In this document: positions 1 to 28,400 of the stretch, in pieces
How positions within the stretch are numbered: the first letter of the stretch is position 1
Layout: the number at the start of each line of letters is the position of its first letter
Origin: Hormiphora californensis
Lineage: Eukaryota; Ctenophora; Tentaculata; Cydippida; Pleurobrachiidae
DNA length: 64,000 nucleotides
Direction: 5' to 3'
Assembly: GCA_020137815.1 (NCBI GenBank)
Contig: CM035355.1
Location: forward strand, 1,411,963 to 1,475,962
Notes under the pieces: model-generated
The model's database searches: none
What the model saw: only the letters and a program-made list of their open reading frames with translations
What the model was told of the DNA's origin: nothing
Position numbers and translations under genes: made by a program

Positions 1-224
1 ACACTCTGTTCATCCACGTGTCGCCTGTTCATATCTGTTGGGAAGTAGCACGCTCTGTGAGGGTTCGGTATAGTAGGTCAAGTAGTAGTGTCACAAACCC
101 ATCATTTGGGAGATAGATAAATATACATTTTGGGAGATAACAATACATTTTGGGAGAAAATGACAATCACGTAAAATGAATTGCGGTGCAGGATCTAATA
201 GCAGGATACAATAGCAAGACTAAC

Positions 225-15087
<14,863 letters not shown>

Positions 15088-16216
15088 CAACCTAGAAGGG
15101 GAGGGAGGGGAGATGAGCGGGGGGGGGGGGGGGTAGGAGAGAGAGGGAGACGGGAGTGTAGAGTTGAGCAGGGGCCTGGAGAGAGAGGGAGGGAGAGGGA
15201 TGGAGGAAGATAGAGAGGAGTTGAGCTATAAATGGAGGGAGGCAGATACATTGGGAAAAGTGGGGGCTTGGAGAGTTGGATAAAATGGGAGAGATCCGAG
15301 AGATAGAAATGGTTCAGAGAGATTGAGGGAGTTGACTGAGCGTGAGGTTAGGAAGGGTTTAGTGGTTAAGCGAAAACAGAAACCACATTGTATTTAATCC
15401 ATAATCAGCGAATCTTTCTCATTCATCAGAGAGAATAATATAATAACACATCCCGTTTTGTTTTAACCATCCAATTTCTTACACATATATTTACATTTTA
15501 AAACTTTTAATCGTCTTTCTATTTCCCACGCTCTCTCTCCATACAATTATTGTGACGTCATTACGTGTGGTGTACATTTGTAGTGCACGATCCTAAAACA
15601 GGGTACCAAACAATAGTACCAAACATACATTGTGTACTAAAATGAGTACTTATATCTTGTACATACACAGTTAAAATGTATCAAACTTCATACAATGATA
15701 ATATAGTGTTTGATCATGAATCTATCTTTATCATACATCACACCTTATCACACACACGCTCAGTGCAGCGGATAGCAGCATTATAATGGTGTAACATGTT
15801 TTCTCACACGAACATGCATACAATTAACACACAGAGAGTCCTAACATTATATTTCCTAACATTTCACACCAGTGATTCAAAGTCGTCCAGAGCGTCCCGT
15901 GAGGAGGGTTCTAGTGTGGGTGTAAGGGAGAACCCACCCACTACAATGCACTCAGTTTCTGGTAAGGGCGGGAGGGAGGTGGAGGTGGTTTATAGTGTGA
16001 TGAACTGCTGTGGTAGGGCGAGGAGGACGAGGAGGAAGGGACTACTGAGGAAGAAGAAGAATGATGAGGGATGACTTCTCTCCTCCATAATCCTAGCTTT
16101 CTTTGATGGTGGAGGACATGATGACGTCATATACTTGTGATGATGACGTAACGCTACTTCTCTGTGACGTCACAAGTCCGTTTCTAGCACCGACATCCTG
16201 GATAGTGCCCGCTAAC
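15088..16216. other. Intergenic: GC-poor with G/A-rich patches, no supported gene
   Basis: Upstream flank of the CH-domain gene. It holds a poly-G tract near 15120, GA-rich stretches to 15310 and AT-rich sequence from 15360. A 92-codon plus-strand ORF at 15796-16074 has no recognisable features and is not called. Confidence 0.5.
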
Positions 16217-17574
16217 AGGTTACTGTGAAACTGCTGATGGTAGGAGTTTTACAACAGTCTTCTTGAATTCATCGTGTTCACTTTCCAATACCACATCTGC
16301 AATATCAACTGCGAGACTGTGGGCAGCGCTGGCAAGTTCTACTGTGGTGTGTGGGTTGGATGTTTTAGCTATAATTCGTTTTAACGAGCTTCGTAAGCAC
16401 AGGTGCAACTTTAGTAAACGCCTGGACACATGACTTCACGGAGGGCCCCCATAATTCTGTGTAGAGTTGCGTAGGTCAGGGGACATTCAAACACCAAGAT
16501 GAGATGTCCCGGGGAGGGGCCTTTCCAACTTTTTAAAAATCTATCAGACATCTTTTGAAAGTCCGTGTCTGTTGTATAATTGACTGGTAGGGATGCCGGA
16601 CCGAGTACTGTAAAAGAGTTAGCCATGGCTCTATCAGCACACTTTACACTGACTCCATAACACTTCCTAACCGCTAACCTAACCGTCATCTCGTGTCCCT
16701 GAATTGTGATGGGCCGGGGTTTGGTGGTCTGTATTCTACAAGCATTACAATGCCAGCACTCCTTGATAGTAGACCTGACCTACTGGATGGTTGTTCCACC
16801 GGGGAATATCCGCATTAGGACTCTTTAAAAAGGGAGGCCCGGAGGAGAACTTGAAGTCAATAATCAGGTTTTCACTGCACCCCAAATCCAACCTCATTAG
16901 ATAGTAAAAGATGGTGTTCCTAATGAGGCTCATAGTGACATCACTTCTGAAATCCATTACAATGTGCATGGCAGCACTGTTAATTAACCGCCGTAACACA
17001 GGGCTGTTCATGTGTCAGCACTCCCCTGGGCGTCACCCACAGGTGGTGGAAGTGGTTGACGTGGGAAGGAGAGGGATCCACTGACGATTAGAGATGGTTT
17101 TCTAACTCTATATCCAAGAAAAGGGAGGAGGGTGTGACACTCTGAGAAGAGGTCGTCTAGGTCACTCTTCTTGATGTAGTGGTCCGTGTTAGAGACACTG
17201 ATAACGAGATCCATCGCATTGTCGTCCGGTGTACCTGGCGGGGGTGAGGAGTGAGTACTATATATGGGGTACTTGGGGTGAGTGGGCCGTGGGTGAACAC
17301 AGTTGAAAGTGGTATCAGGTATCTGAGAAGGGATAGACTGTCTAGATTTGTGAAGAGGGTGATAAAGAAATTGTGATTTGTTACAGAACTTACTCTCCCG
17401 AAATGCAACATTAAGAAAAGTCCTCCGGTTCCCCAAGCACCAATCCACGACAATGTAGTTGAACAGTCTGAAGAGAGCCTGACTGAGCTCTGACAAGGGC
17501 TTCTGCTCCGGGCATGGTAGATCAAATGGGCCGTTTTTCAGCCTCTCTTTTGTAAACGTATACTCTGCTGACAT
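16217..17574 (-). pseudogene. Unrecognised gene with interrupted reading frame
   Basis: Four consecutive ORFs in different frames: 17574-17008 (188 aa, ATG start), 17011-16745, about 16740-16411 and 16429-16220. They abut or overlap by a few bases, and each has natural-looking composition (for example FNYIVVDWCLGNRRTFLNV; ECWHCNACRIQTTKPRPITI; FLKSWKGPSPGHLILVFECP). This suggests one protein of about 450 residues broken by three small indels, or short introns I could not place. I do not recognise the family. The first two ORFs overlap as ATGA. Confidence 0.5.
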
Positions 17575-18212
17575 TTTGCTAACTGTACAGGGAAATGTAA
17601 TGGAATTAGAGAATTGTGAGTTAGGAAAAGAGGGTTGCTGCTAACGAGCGTTACAAATGAAGGGGATGGAGAGGGGCAAAGAAAAGTAGAGGAGGAGACT
17701 ATAACAGGAAGAGAGCACTTGGGGTAATGGGGCAACATGAACAAGGGTACAATTGGGTATGAAAGAGAGTACCAGATATTAGCACAGAGAGGTTATAAAA
17801 ATGGGGAAAGATGTAAAACTAAACATGAAACAAATGTGTAGAAGTGAAAAATTTAACTGTGAATTTGTAATGAGTTCTGAAACTTGATATTACATGGCAG
17901 TGATGAATCCGTTCTTATCAGACCACTTTACACTGTCACCTTCCTTCACATTCCTCACTGCCATATTAGGACAAAGCCATTACCATATATGGCATCACCA
18001 ATAATTTCTCTACTGCTGTTGCTGCTAGCAATTACAGCAGCTCAGTTCCGTGTGTGTGTACTTTCCGGTGCAAACTGTAATGTACAGAAATTAATTCCTT
18101 GCAGCACGGCCTGTACTAATACTGCACGCAGCGTGTACTAATATCGCACGCAGCGTGTACTAATACTGCACACAGCACACATTACACGGCTCGTACTGCA
18201 CGTGTACAGACA
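17575..18212. other. Intergenic, no supported gene
   Basis: Divergent AT-rich spacer upstream of the broken gene. It contains three imperfect repeats of CGCACGCAGCGTGTACTAATA at about 18105-18170. Nothing else was recognised. Confidence 0.5.
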
Positions 18213-18749
18213 TTACACGGCGGTTTCTCCACAAGGTTTGTCCAGCAGGCTATCAGTCTCAGACACACAATCAGGAACATCATAATTATTGATAACCGCC
18301 GCCTTTGCATCAGCATAAATCTTGTTCTCCGTGTATTCGTGGGGCTTCAAATTCGAACAATCCTTTCCAATGTACTCAGCCACTTTTGCCAGTGCAATTC
18401 TCACATCTTTCAGCCTTGATTCACACTCCTCGTCCTCCGAGCCACAACACCCTGACATGGTCATATAACAGTCAAGAAGTTCCAACAGTGCATCATACAC
18501 CTCTTCGTAGAGGTCAAACAGGAGAGGCATTGGGATAGCTGTTCGAGATCGGAATGTTGAGGAGTGGTCGAGGAGGGTCTGGACAAGGGTCGAGTCAACT
18601 GGAGTGGGCTCGTTATCTTTCTCCATCTGGTATTTTGTTTTGGGTGCGTCCGAGAATGATCCGACAGTTTCGTCAGTTTGTTTCAGCATTCCAGCGTCAA
18701 TTAGGGATTGTTTGTCGAATGAAGATCCTGCAGCTGGGTTTTCTGACAT
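18213..18749 (-). CDS. Small acidic single-exon protein, unknown
   Basis: An uninterrupted 178-residue ORF from ATG to stop. The N-terminal third is Ser/Thr/Pro-rich and likely disordered. The central part is predicted helical (LLFDLYEEVYDALLELLDCY) and followed by a CCGSEDEEC Cys/acid cluster and a second helix (DVRIALAKVAEYIGKDC). No signal peptide or membrane segment. It lies 227 bp downstream of the RCL1 stop, same strand. No family recognised; the helical pattern and lack of stops argue that it is real. Confidence 0.65.
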   Translation of the reverse strand: MSENPAAGSSFDKQSLIDAGMLKQTDETVGSFSDAPKTKYQMEKDNEPTPVDSTLVQTLLDHSSTFRSRTAIPMPLLFDLYEEVYDALLELLDCYMTMSGCCGSEDEECESRLKDVRIALAKVAEYIGKDCSNLKPHEYTENKIYADAKAAVINNYDVPDCVSETDSLLDKPCGETAV

Positions 18750-18976
18750 GATGTGTGTGGGGTGTAGACCTATTGTGAATAGTATGAGTGAGAGATGGGT
18801 GATTGGCGTGGGCAGTTGAGTAGAGGGTGAAAGAGAGAAGAAAAGGGCATAGATGCAATGAATGTAAACTCGATTTAAAAGCTGTTACAATCTGGTAATA
18901 AAAGTTCAATAAATTAGATAAAACCGATTTAAAAGATCCCTCAGAACAACATTACGTCATATCCCGCTCTCTCTCA

Positions 18977-20815
18977 CTACGTCATTGACCGATTCATGTT
19001 TTCAAACCCAGCTCCTAGACAAGAGAGGAGCAGTGAAGAATTCAACCCTTTCCTAACTCCACTCTCATCTCCATCCTCTGACTCCACTTTAATCTTGAAC
19101 ACCACCCCAAGGAACAACTTCAGGTTCCGAAGGAATGATATTGAGAATGGGGTGAGGGGACCACAGCGCAGGGTAGAAACGTTTGATTGGGTTAACGCCA
19201 TAAACAGTAATACCAGGTATTGATGGGTTGAATCAACACAACCACCAGTGTGAATCGTATCTGGGGAGGATTGGGTATGTTTAGATTGTTCACACATGCA
19301 GCGACATATGAATCAGCAAATAAATAAGTGGAAATTAATAAACGAGGATTCGTAGATGACGGATAAATCTATCAAATCCGTGGTGTGTTTGATAACTGAA
19401 ATACTAACCAAGTAGTTGGTGGGTGGTTTCCGTAGCAAGATTTTCAGGTAGTGTCTGAGGTTGTGCTGTGCAATCAGCACAGATAGCTACACCTGTTGTG
19501 CTCTCTGTGAATAACGTTAAACTGTGTCCAGATGACCTGAGAGAGAATGGAGTTAACATTAACCGTGGGAAATTTGGGAATTAGTGATGATTTTTCCTAG
19601 TCTCGTTTAGTGGTTTACTTCTTCTCCGTTGTACTTTTTACTTTTTAATCGATTTGAAAACTGCAGATGTAATGATAATTCCCAGCGATAAAAAAGTTAC
19701 TCACTTTCCAGAGTTAGCCCCTTTTAGATGTTCATTGTAGATGTATACATCAGGAATGAACGCATTTAGGATCCCCCTGCAACTATCAATAACACGTGGG
19801 TTCGTAGCGGGAGACATCCGACTACAACTTGCAACCCCTCGTATCTTTTTTATCTAATTGAACGGGTTAGAATGTTAGCATTTACCATGTGTGCTGAAGA
19901 AAAGGGACAAAACACGAAAAATATTGAGAAACAGTTCCTGTTCTGCTAGAACTGAGAACACTACCTTTCCAGGATCAGTCCAGTGTAGAGGTTTGATAAT
20001 TTTCAGAGTATTACAGGAAAATCTAACTGTCCCACCACCCAGGGGCGGGAACCCACGCTTTGAAATCTCTAGTTCTGCACTGTGTAGCCCCAGCTTTTGA
20101 CAATAACTCATAGTCACTTGTTTCACGGTGTCAACCTAGGGGAATGGGGTTTTATTATTATAATACGAGTCAGAGAAGAGTCAGAGAAGAGATAGAAAGA
20201 ACGTATTGCGTCAGTTATGAAATAAGAAATATGTCTTTGTTCTTACGTTCATGTAATCAAATCCATGAGTTATTCCGTGAAGAGTTATGTTGAACTTCTT
20301 TTTAGCAAAAGGTGCCAGACAGAAAAGAACTTCAAGAAAATAAGACAAGGGTACTGATGTCCCACAGTCAAAGTCTACATCACCTGAAAATGAGGACATA
20401 ATATTGATATAATGTATATGTAGCATCACGATAGTTTTCACAAATCTTAATTCGTACTAATTCTGTACAACTATAAACTGTAGTTTTATTTTTTTCAAAT
20501 CGACACTGCAACAAAATTCAAGACCACTAGTATAGCGGTGCTGGTATCACTAAGTGATACCAACCGCTCATATCAAATCACTATACCTCCAATAATAAAC
20601 CCCGGATGAAACACAACCCTTGTTCCAGTTTCGTTAACTTTCGTCTTACTACCATTGGTTATCTCATTCAGTAGTTTGAGTAGGGTGATCTCATGTTCCA
20701 AAAGACCAGGGTCATCTTCCAGTTTCCTGATTTCCTCGATAGTAACCGGTTTACCAGACAACAGGGAGAGGATCAAGACTTGTCGGAATTCAGAGCTTCC
20801 TGTAAACTTAAACAT
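18977..20815 (-). CDS. RCL1: RNA 3'-terminal phosphate cyclase-like protein (RCL1)
   Basis: Six exons, all phases consistent: 20815-20587, 20383-20247, 20135-19965, 19844-19705, 19536-19409, 19260-18977; product about 362 residues, close to the usual RCL1 length. Recognised landmarks: FRQVLILSLLSGKPVTIEEI near the N-terminus, LLNEITNGSKTKVNETGT, YFLEVLFCLAPF, GFPPLGGGTVRFSC, TDPGK, AFIPDVYIYNEHLKGANSGK, SGHSLTLFTESTTGV, GGCVDSTHQYLVLL. Family knowledge: RCL1 acts in the nucleolus in 18S pre-rRNA processing with the small-subunit processome and is not an active RNA cyclase. The start lies only 86 bp downstream of the RWDD2 stop on the same strand, so its promoter must be very short or lie within RWDD2. 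Confidence 0.93.
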
Positions 20816-20901
20816 CGTTCGCTACAGCCTACAAGAATTGGATTTTATTATTTGTAGGTGTTCGGAAAAAAGATAAATAAGCTAAGGTGTAGATCGAAAT
20901 A

Positions 20902-21669
20902 CTAAAACCCAAATAAAATTGTGAAAACCTCGCCAATTTGTTTATCCTCTAAGAAAGTCCTAAACTGCCCTAAATCTTGGTGGTTATTGGCCCTGCCGTG
21001 AACATCAAATATCATCTCTCCAAAATCAGTAAATAATCTTCCCTCCAATTCCCTCTCATCATGCTGAAGCTTCAGTAGTTGCCAGTTCATAGCCCGAACT
21101 CGGACATTAAACTCCCTACAGTTAGCAACACTCCCCTCGATACAAATAACACCGGGTTTTCCAGGTAGGATAAAGCCAGTTAGATCGAGCTCTCTGGACC
21201 ATTTCACCATGTTACTTCGCTTTTCTTTGCTGTAAATGTGATGGGCGTAGTACCACAACCTATTCAGAGTAACTATTAGATCTGGAGTGACTGTCTCTTC
21301 GCATGAACCGCTGCTGATTGAGTCAATGAACTCTGTCACCGCACTGACTATCATCAAAAGAGATCCCTCTCCTAATGAATCTGTTGAAATGTCCGTTAGT
21401 TGTTGTAGAAGTTCAATTTCTTGATTAGTAGATAAACTTGTCCATTCAAACCGGAGTTCAGCAGCCTCACACTCTGGATAGCCACTCGGGAGCTCTACGC
21501 ATAGTTTTAAGACAGGAAAACTTAAGTGGAGCCTCAAGACAGGGCACTCGCACGGGTTAGATGCTAATTCCACACATTTATCTCGATCTTCAGTGTCGAC
21601 TTCGGTGAATTCTGGGTAGATACTTTCGAGTAGTTCTACTTCATCGAGCTTTTGTTGTGTCGAAGTCAT
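20902..21669 (-). CDS. RWDD2: RWD domain-containing protein 2 (RWDD2A/B-like)
   Basis: Intact 255-codon single-exon ORF. N-terminal RWD domain (residues about 5-120): QQKLDEVELLESIYPEF, then LPSGYPE, the conserved Y-P turn. C-terminal DUF1115-type domain (about 135-255): RLWYYAHHIYSKEKRSNMV, LTGFILPGKPGVICIEG, and a closing LGQFRTFLEDKQIGEVFTIL. Domain order and length match RWDD2. RWD domains mediate protein-protein contacts; the exact role of this family is not well defined. A CG-rich segment with alternating CGCG lies about 200 bp upstream (21835-21945). Confidence 0.9.
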   Translation of the reverse strand: MTSTQQKLDEVELLESIYPEFTEVDTEDRDKCVELASNPCECPVLRLHLSFPVLKLCVELPSGYPECEAAELRFEWTSLSTNQEIELLQQLTDISTDSLGEGSLLMIVSAVTEFIDSISSGSCEETVTPDLIVTLNRLWYYAHHIYSKEKRSNMVKWSRELDLTGFILPGKPGVICIEGSVANCREFNVRVRAMNWQLLKLQHDERELEGRLFTDFGEMIFDVHGRANNHQDLGQFRTFLEDKQIGEVFTILFGF

Positions 21670-22405
21670 TTTAGAGCTGCCATTGTTCGTTTTAACGGGT
21701 TGTAATTCTTCCCCTAGCTGTTTTGATGGTATGAAAGAACGAAACTCCGTTAAAAGGATAGAGTAAACGGTCTGGAAAGGCGAAGAAACGAAAATTTAAA
21801 TTTCGGAAAGTGCGATTTGGATTTTTGCAACGGTCGCGGTTTTTTTAAACGTAAAATTTCAGTGCGCGCGCGGCTGTACCAGAGATTCTGTTTGCGCGGC
21901 CCAATTTTGCATCGCAATAAGAGTTTTGATCGCGGATGCCGTTTAGAAGTAACATAACTGCGAAATTGTGGGGGGAAACAGTTGAAAACGAACGATATAC
22001 ATGAACTATAAAAGAACCCAACACTATCACAACACTCAACAGTTTCCAAAACAAAATGTCACAATCTCACAACGATAACCAGACTTCAACTTTCAAGTTC
22101 ACTAAAAGTAAAGCCCTGACTCAGACTGTAAAAGTGTAAAAGTGTAAAGTTAACACTGTAAATTACAGTCACCTTGGTCGGCACCTAAAGATATTCTCCT
22201 GTCCCCTCCCTTCGGAGGGGAATCCAGGCACCGCCATCTGCATCACATCAAGAGTGTACTAAAATAGTTCTTTTTTTTCGTGTTTCAAACTTTATCATAC
22301 TGCTCCAATTTCGTCTCTGAGAGACGGTCTCTCTCCCGGCACTTCTTCTTGATATTTTTCTTCTTCTTCATCTTCTTCTTCTTCATCTTCTTCTTGGTGT
22401 GATCT
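21670..22405. other. Intergenic: RWDD2 promoter region and SAXO-like 3' flank
   Basis: 21835-21945 contains GCGCGCGCGG and other CG-dense motifs within AT-rich DNA, a likely promoter. 22350-22395 is a CTT-rich repeat. No gene was seen. Confidence 0.5.
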
Positions 22406-25400
22406 TTATACTGCAACGGCGGGGGCGGGGGTTGGCGGTGGCGTACATCCACAGCCACCCTTCGGTGGACATCCACAGTTAATCTGGGAGGGAGACATGA
22501 TTTAGATAACAGTTTATGATTCATTCAAAATGATCTGTCGCAATGTTTGTGAGTGTCAGAAACAGAAACGAGACCCTCTACTACAGAAGTCAGGGAAAGT
22601 CATACTCATAGTCCTACACGAACCTCGTAAACTTGATGACCCTTTGCCACTTCCTTGAAGGTATACTGGTCCAGTTGAGCAAGGGTTGGTACCAGACACT
22701 TCTTCTCGGTGAAGTGGGACCCATAGGAGGTAGCCATGTAGCGGTTAGCACCGAAATCAATAGCCGCATCTGGAGGAAGGGATGGTGGTGAAATAACGGT
22801 AAGTGAGTTACGCGACGTAGTTCCGACTCAATCTGATAGCAGGGGAGAATGTGGTACACAAAAGTTCAGAATCATATTACCTCGTTTTTTGCTGGTCCGA
22901 GCCTTTCCAGGTATTATTGGGTAGTGGGACTTGTAGCTGGTACTGTAGGGCTCACCACCATCATCAAACTTGATGTTCGTCCGCTCTCCCTTCTTCCTGG
23001 AGGAGGATATAAAATGTTGGAAAAATAGGAACTTCTCTAGGATTGTGCCCTGTTGAACAAACTGAAATATTGCCAACTCTAATTATGCCTCTTAGATCTA
23101 TGAAACTCATTTGAAATTTACCCGGAAACTCCCATAAACATACTTGTTAGCAGATTTAGATTTAGATGCTCCACCATACGCAGCATGCTTGAACATCAGC
23201 AAACTCAGTCGGCGGTAACCATCAGGTCTGAACCCCGTGACATGGGCATGTCTTCAACCACCAACCCCTGCAGAAATATGAGGGTTTACTTTTAGTGGGA
23301 ATGAGATGGGCAGTTTAGAGGCAGAGGGGAAGTGGTTTAGAGGGGAGTGGTTTATGAAGGAGTACAAGAACGGAACTTGGTAAATGAAATCGTTACAGAT
23401 TTATCATAGCCATGCTCTCCTATGACCCCGCATTCAACTGCCACGGCCAGGAGGCCCAGAACCAAGATTTGCAGTCCAATAATAACCGTCTCCCCCGAGG
23501 AGGAAAGACAACACGAATATCGTGAGACCATCACCACTTTTAGTATCAAGTGCTCCAGATTCAACCCCGAAATCATCCAGAAAAGAGCGGAATCCACTAA
23601 TACGGGAAGTCACCCCGGCATTATACCGGCCTATGACAGCTAATAAATGGCCATATTCAAGTGAGAATAGAAAGCCTCATGTGTCTAAAGATATCCTGAA
23701 AGCTGAAGAGGAAGAAGGTAGAACAATAACAGAGCGAGATCATAACACTCAAATACAGTCTGAACTCTCTACTGAGCAACCACCAAAAGGTGACTCATGG
23801 GAGTTACCTGGGGTGACTGTTGTCAGGGAATGCCGGGCACAACAATATCGGTTTATGTAAAATATGTTTTTTGTTTTGTTTCTGAGATAACTCTTTGTAT
23901 GATTTACTCAACAACTAAAAACCAGATATGAACCTGATGACTATTAATAAGGTTGACTTACATTGGTTTTCCCCATTTCGTAGTTAATCCCCATAATATT
24001 GTTATGATCGATCTTGTTGATGAGTGGTCGTCCGTAGTTGAACTTTACATAGTTAGATCGGTTCAATGTTGCCATATCCAACTCTCCAGTAGCAGGGGCG
24101 ATCTCTGAAGAAATATGGACGGTTTAGATCTCATAATAATATCATGAGATCTAATATTATTAATATCAGTATTTGTCTTATTAACTCTAAAACCCGCTCA
24201 CCGTCTTTGAACGAGGCCTTGTTTAATCGTTGTATGTCCTTTTTAGGGAAATCAGCTGCGTAGCTGGTGTCTCCAGCACCACCCATTTTCAGCTGTTTCA
24301 TCGCATTAGACATATCTGAAGAAGAAGAGAATTTCAAGTATCATGAAAATGATTTGGGAATAGTTTCTCTTGTAAGACAATGGTTGACTCGACGACTCGT
24401 TCCCTGCGTGATCAAAACAGATCATGTTAATCGATGACAAAACTAACCGAATTCTTTGCTCGTGTCTGAGATTCCAGCGTAAGCCCGGGCGTGTTCCGTA
24501 GCCATGACAGTCGGGGGAGCAGGGAAGTGGGCGAGAGTCACCGTGTCACCAGTCATCTTATCACTGGGGATCTGAGGGCGATATAATTTGGTTTTTCAAC
24601 ACAACTAAAAACTGAACTTTGGGGAGGCTGAATATCTGACTAATGAGTCGTAATCGATAATACGACTACGGACTGGTGGTGTGTCAGTGTGGTCATCTAG
24701 TTACCTCAATTTGATCCTTTGGTCGTCTCCTCTCCACTCCCACCTTTAGGTGACCCTTGAAGTCTGACTGAACAATCGTATTGAGATCCTGATCTCCCTC
24801 GAATAGCACCAGTTCGTCCTTAAATGTGGCTGCCTTTTCCTTGGTACTTTTCTCTCCCTGGGGGTAAGGACGCTAGATATTGGGGGTTAGTGATAACATC
24901 TGTCATCTGCAGTACTACCAGTGGTAGATCGATTAAAGTTTAACAGAACACGTACATTTTAAATTGTGAAGTTTTAGTGGAGCAGTAATATATCTTTCGC
25001 TCATTATCCAGTGTGTATGCTTTATAAATTGTAACGTTGGTAACTACAAACACACTGTATATAATACTGGATATACGTCAGTGAATATGTGTCTCCCATC
25101 ATGCACGACAGGGGACTGTTATTAATCTAACACAGCGTGGATTGCACGTGAACACTTAGAGTGTGGGGCGACTGAAGTGTTGAACAGTTAAATGTGAACT
25201 GATGGTATGATAATCAGATACTGCTCGAATCGTGATAAACTGGCAACACGTGTATCAGTAACATAGCAGCATGCTTGAGGTACTGTAATGAATAACGAAA
25301 GTATAATCTTTATGAAATTAGATTTATAACTGTAGTGCGTCCCTAAAAATAAGATAAAAGTAAAAACATAACAATTCTCACATTCCCTACTGGAACATAA

Positions 25401-28400
25401 CTATGCAGTAACATGATAATTCAACTGTAACAATGCAGTACCTGGAATTGTGTACCATAACTGGTAACATGGTTATTCTCCTTTCCAAAGTTCACCGCTG
25501 TACCTCGCCTCTTGCTTTTCCTCATCTTGGGCTGGGGACGGCTGAAGTCTGCTCCGTAGAGGGAGACACCCACCCTGGGATCGGTCCCAAAATCAACACC
25601 CATATCTTCAACACTGAGGGAACAGATATAGTTACTTTGATAATGAAGTTATCCATCCCTTGTGGTTTCGTAGTGCTAGTGCTAGTTAGTACAGTGGGGG
25701 TGGGGGAACACAGTCAGTCTAGAGCAACATCAGCTTCGATTCTCATAAAACAGCAAAAACAAAGCTGTACTGTGTGTTCAAGCCAACCCCCACCTACATG
25801 GCTTTCTGAGCGGGTGCAGTACTAAATCCAGGAAAGTGTAGTGCGGTAGTGGTATCCTTGGCAACCAAATCAGCATCCGTAACCCCGAACACATTGCTGT
25901 CTGCTATCTTGTTAATAACAGGTCGTCCATAGTCCCGTGCTATGTAGTCTGATTTGTTAATGGTTGCCAGGTCTAGCTTTCCCTCAGGACCACTTAACTC
26001 TGGGGGAGGGGGAGATCTATTAGTTTTTTAGTACACTTCTAATCGTTTTACGGATTTCCCATACAGCATGCTACAATCCTCTACACAGTTATGGGCTAGA
26101 AATAATTTCACCGACGACAACAACGTCAACAAAACACTCACGGTCAGCGTGATGGGCAGGTTGAGATTTGGAGATGGCCTTGACAGGGAACTGGGCTGCA
26201 TAACTTGTCGTGGAATCCATTGCAATCGTGGGAGCTGCGGGAGAGAGAGAGAGAGAGAGAGAGAGGTGATGAGGTCAATTCAAACAAAAAGGATGACTTA
26301 TTATTTAAAAAAGTTAGGGAGAGTGCTCCCCTTTTTTGTACATTTTAGTTAGACTTTTTATACAGGTTGGAAGACCTGGAGTTATAGTCGTTCTGACTCT
26401 GCTTCAACTGTCCGATCGCGGGGTACTCCCACGATCTTCGATTGGCTTTATACTCATTTCTCGTGGTAGACTTGGCCTCCCGACGATTGATGAGATTACT
26501 TCGGCAATCTACGACTGCTATTGCTATCGAAGGCGGCCTGCCAGCCCCGAAGGGCAATCATACTATATCTCAACAACTTTTATATCAAACATTTCGGATA
26601 GAAATTTTCCTTGTTTTTTAGTAAGAGTAATACTCTAATCCACTAAATGATACAAAAATCAAATCATTAGGTCATCTCTAAGTAATAAAAATGGAATCCC
26701 GTCCCTTACCTACTACTGCATCCGTTTTGGATCTCTCCAAGGGTTGGGCAGCGTGTCCAGGATAGTCCGATCTCATCTGAGTGACCCCCTCCACTGCACC
26801 AACACCCAGCCCTATCTGGTCGGTGGGTTTGGGCCGATCCAGCTGCATGGCATCGTGACCCTGGGAATGGAAATGGTAAGATAAGTCTAAGAATTAATTT
26901 TCCACTCCTATCGCGTTTCCTCCAAGAAAGAAGACCTATTTATACCTTTCCTATAGTTTAGCTAGTTGGTAATGAACAATTATTTCTTTAATTAGCTCAC
27001 CTTGTAGTCAGATTTGACGATGGTGGCGTGTTGCTGATTTCCATGGAACAATTCAGCGTATCAGGGTACTCGAATGCAGCATTTGAATCATCGTCTTTGT
27101 CCCCCTGGAATTGTGTACCATAACTGGTGGCGTGATTATTCTCCTTTCCGAAGTCCACCGCTGTACCTCGCCTCTTGCTTTTCCTCATCTTGGGCTGAAA
27201 TCCAGGATGATGTAGATGCGGTGGTCGTCTCCTTGGCAACCAGATCAGCATCTGTAACCCCGAACACATTGCTGTCTGCTATCTTGTTAATAACAGGTCG
27301 CCCATAGTCCCGTGCTATGTAGTCTGATTTGTTAATGGTTGCCTAGGTCTAGCTTTCCCTCAGGACCACTTAACTCTGGGGGAGGATTTGAATCAGGGTT
27401 ACTACCTAATAGTAGGACACAATTTCCCAAGCCCAGTACCCCCTGCATACTGTGGATTAGAAGGATTCTAACAAACTGGAATAGAGTATTAATTAGTTTG
27501 AAAATTCCCGTATTCCTAAAAATACTCACGGTCAGCGTGATGGGCAGGTTGAGATTTGGAGATGGCCTTGACAGGGAACTGGGCTGCATAACTTGTCGTG
27601 GAATCCATTGCAATCGTGGGAGCTGTGAAGGGAGAGAAGTTATTAAAAGTGGCTAATTTAGCCATTTGGGTATGATATCCCCTCTTCTTCGCTCCCTCCT
27701 GTGCTGTCCTCTCTCACGTTTAGCGTGTGCGACGTTTAGTTAGGGAGAGAAAAAGATAGGGTACACCGTGTCCAATTTAGTCATCAGGATAAAGGATTTT
27801 AATCTTCTCCAGGACATTGGATACGAAATCCCATCCCTCAGAGCCTGAACTCCCAAAGTATGGAATCCCGTCCCTTACCTACTACTGCATCCGTTTTGGA
27901 TCTCTCCAAGGGCTGGGCAGCGTGTCCAGGATAGTCCGATCTCATCTGAGTGACCCCCTCCACCGCACCCACACCCAGTCCTATCTGGTCGGTGGGTTTG
28001 GGTCGATCCAGCTGCATGGCATCGTGACCCTGGGAGGAAGAATTGGATAATACTGTCACATAATTTAAATACTGGCAAGTTTAGCTACTTAGTAAAACAA
28101 TTGTCAATGAATGGACCATTCAACGGAGACACTCATAGCTTGTACTGTTTTACAACATGCATGTATTATTTCCCTCCATAATACCATCTATTCGTTCAGA
28201 ATCAAATGGAAAACTGGAGAATCTATGGACCATAGATTCTACGACATCTGAACGAATAGACGAGATGATGGTAGATGAAAGCGATATATCATTCCGACCA
28301 TAACGCACAAAGCGATGCACTTTCCTAGCTATCTCACCTTGTAATCAGATTTGACGATGGTTGCATGTTGCTGATTTCCATGAAACAGATTCAGGGTATC

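Noticed and set aside
18996-19223. Plus-strand 75-codon ORF
   Set aside because: It is antisense to the last RCL1 exon, which encodes a clear RCL1 C-terminus.
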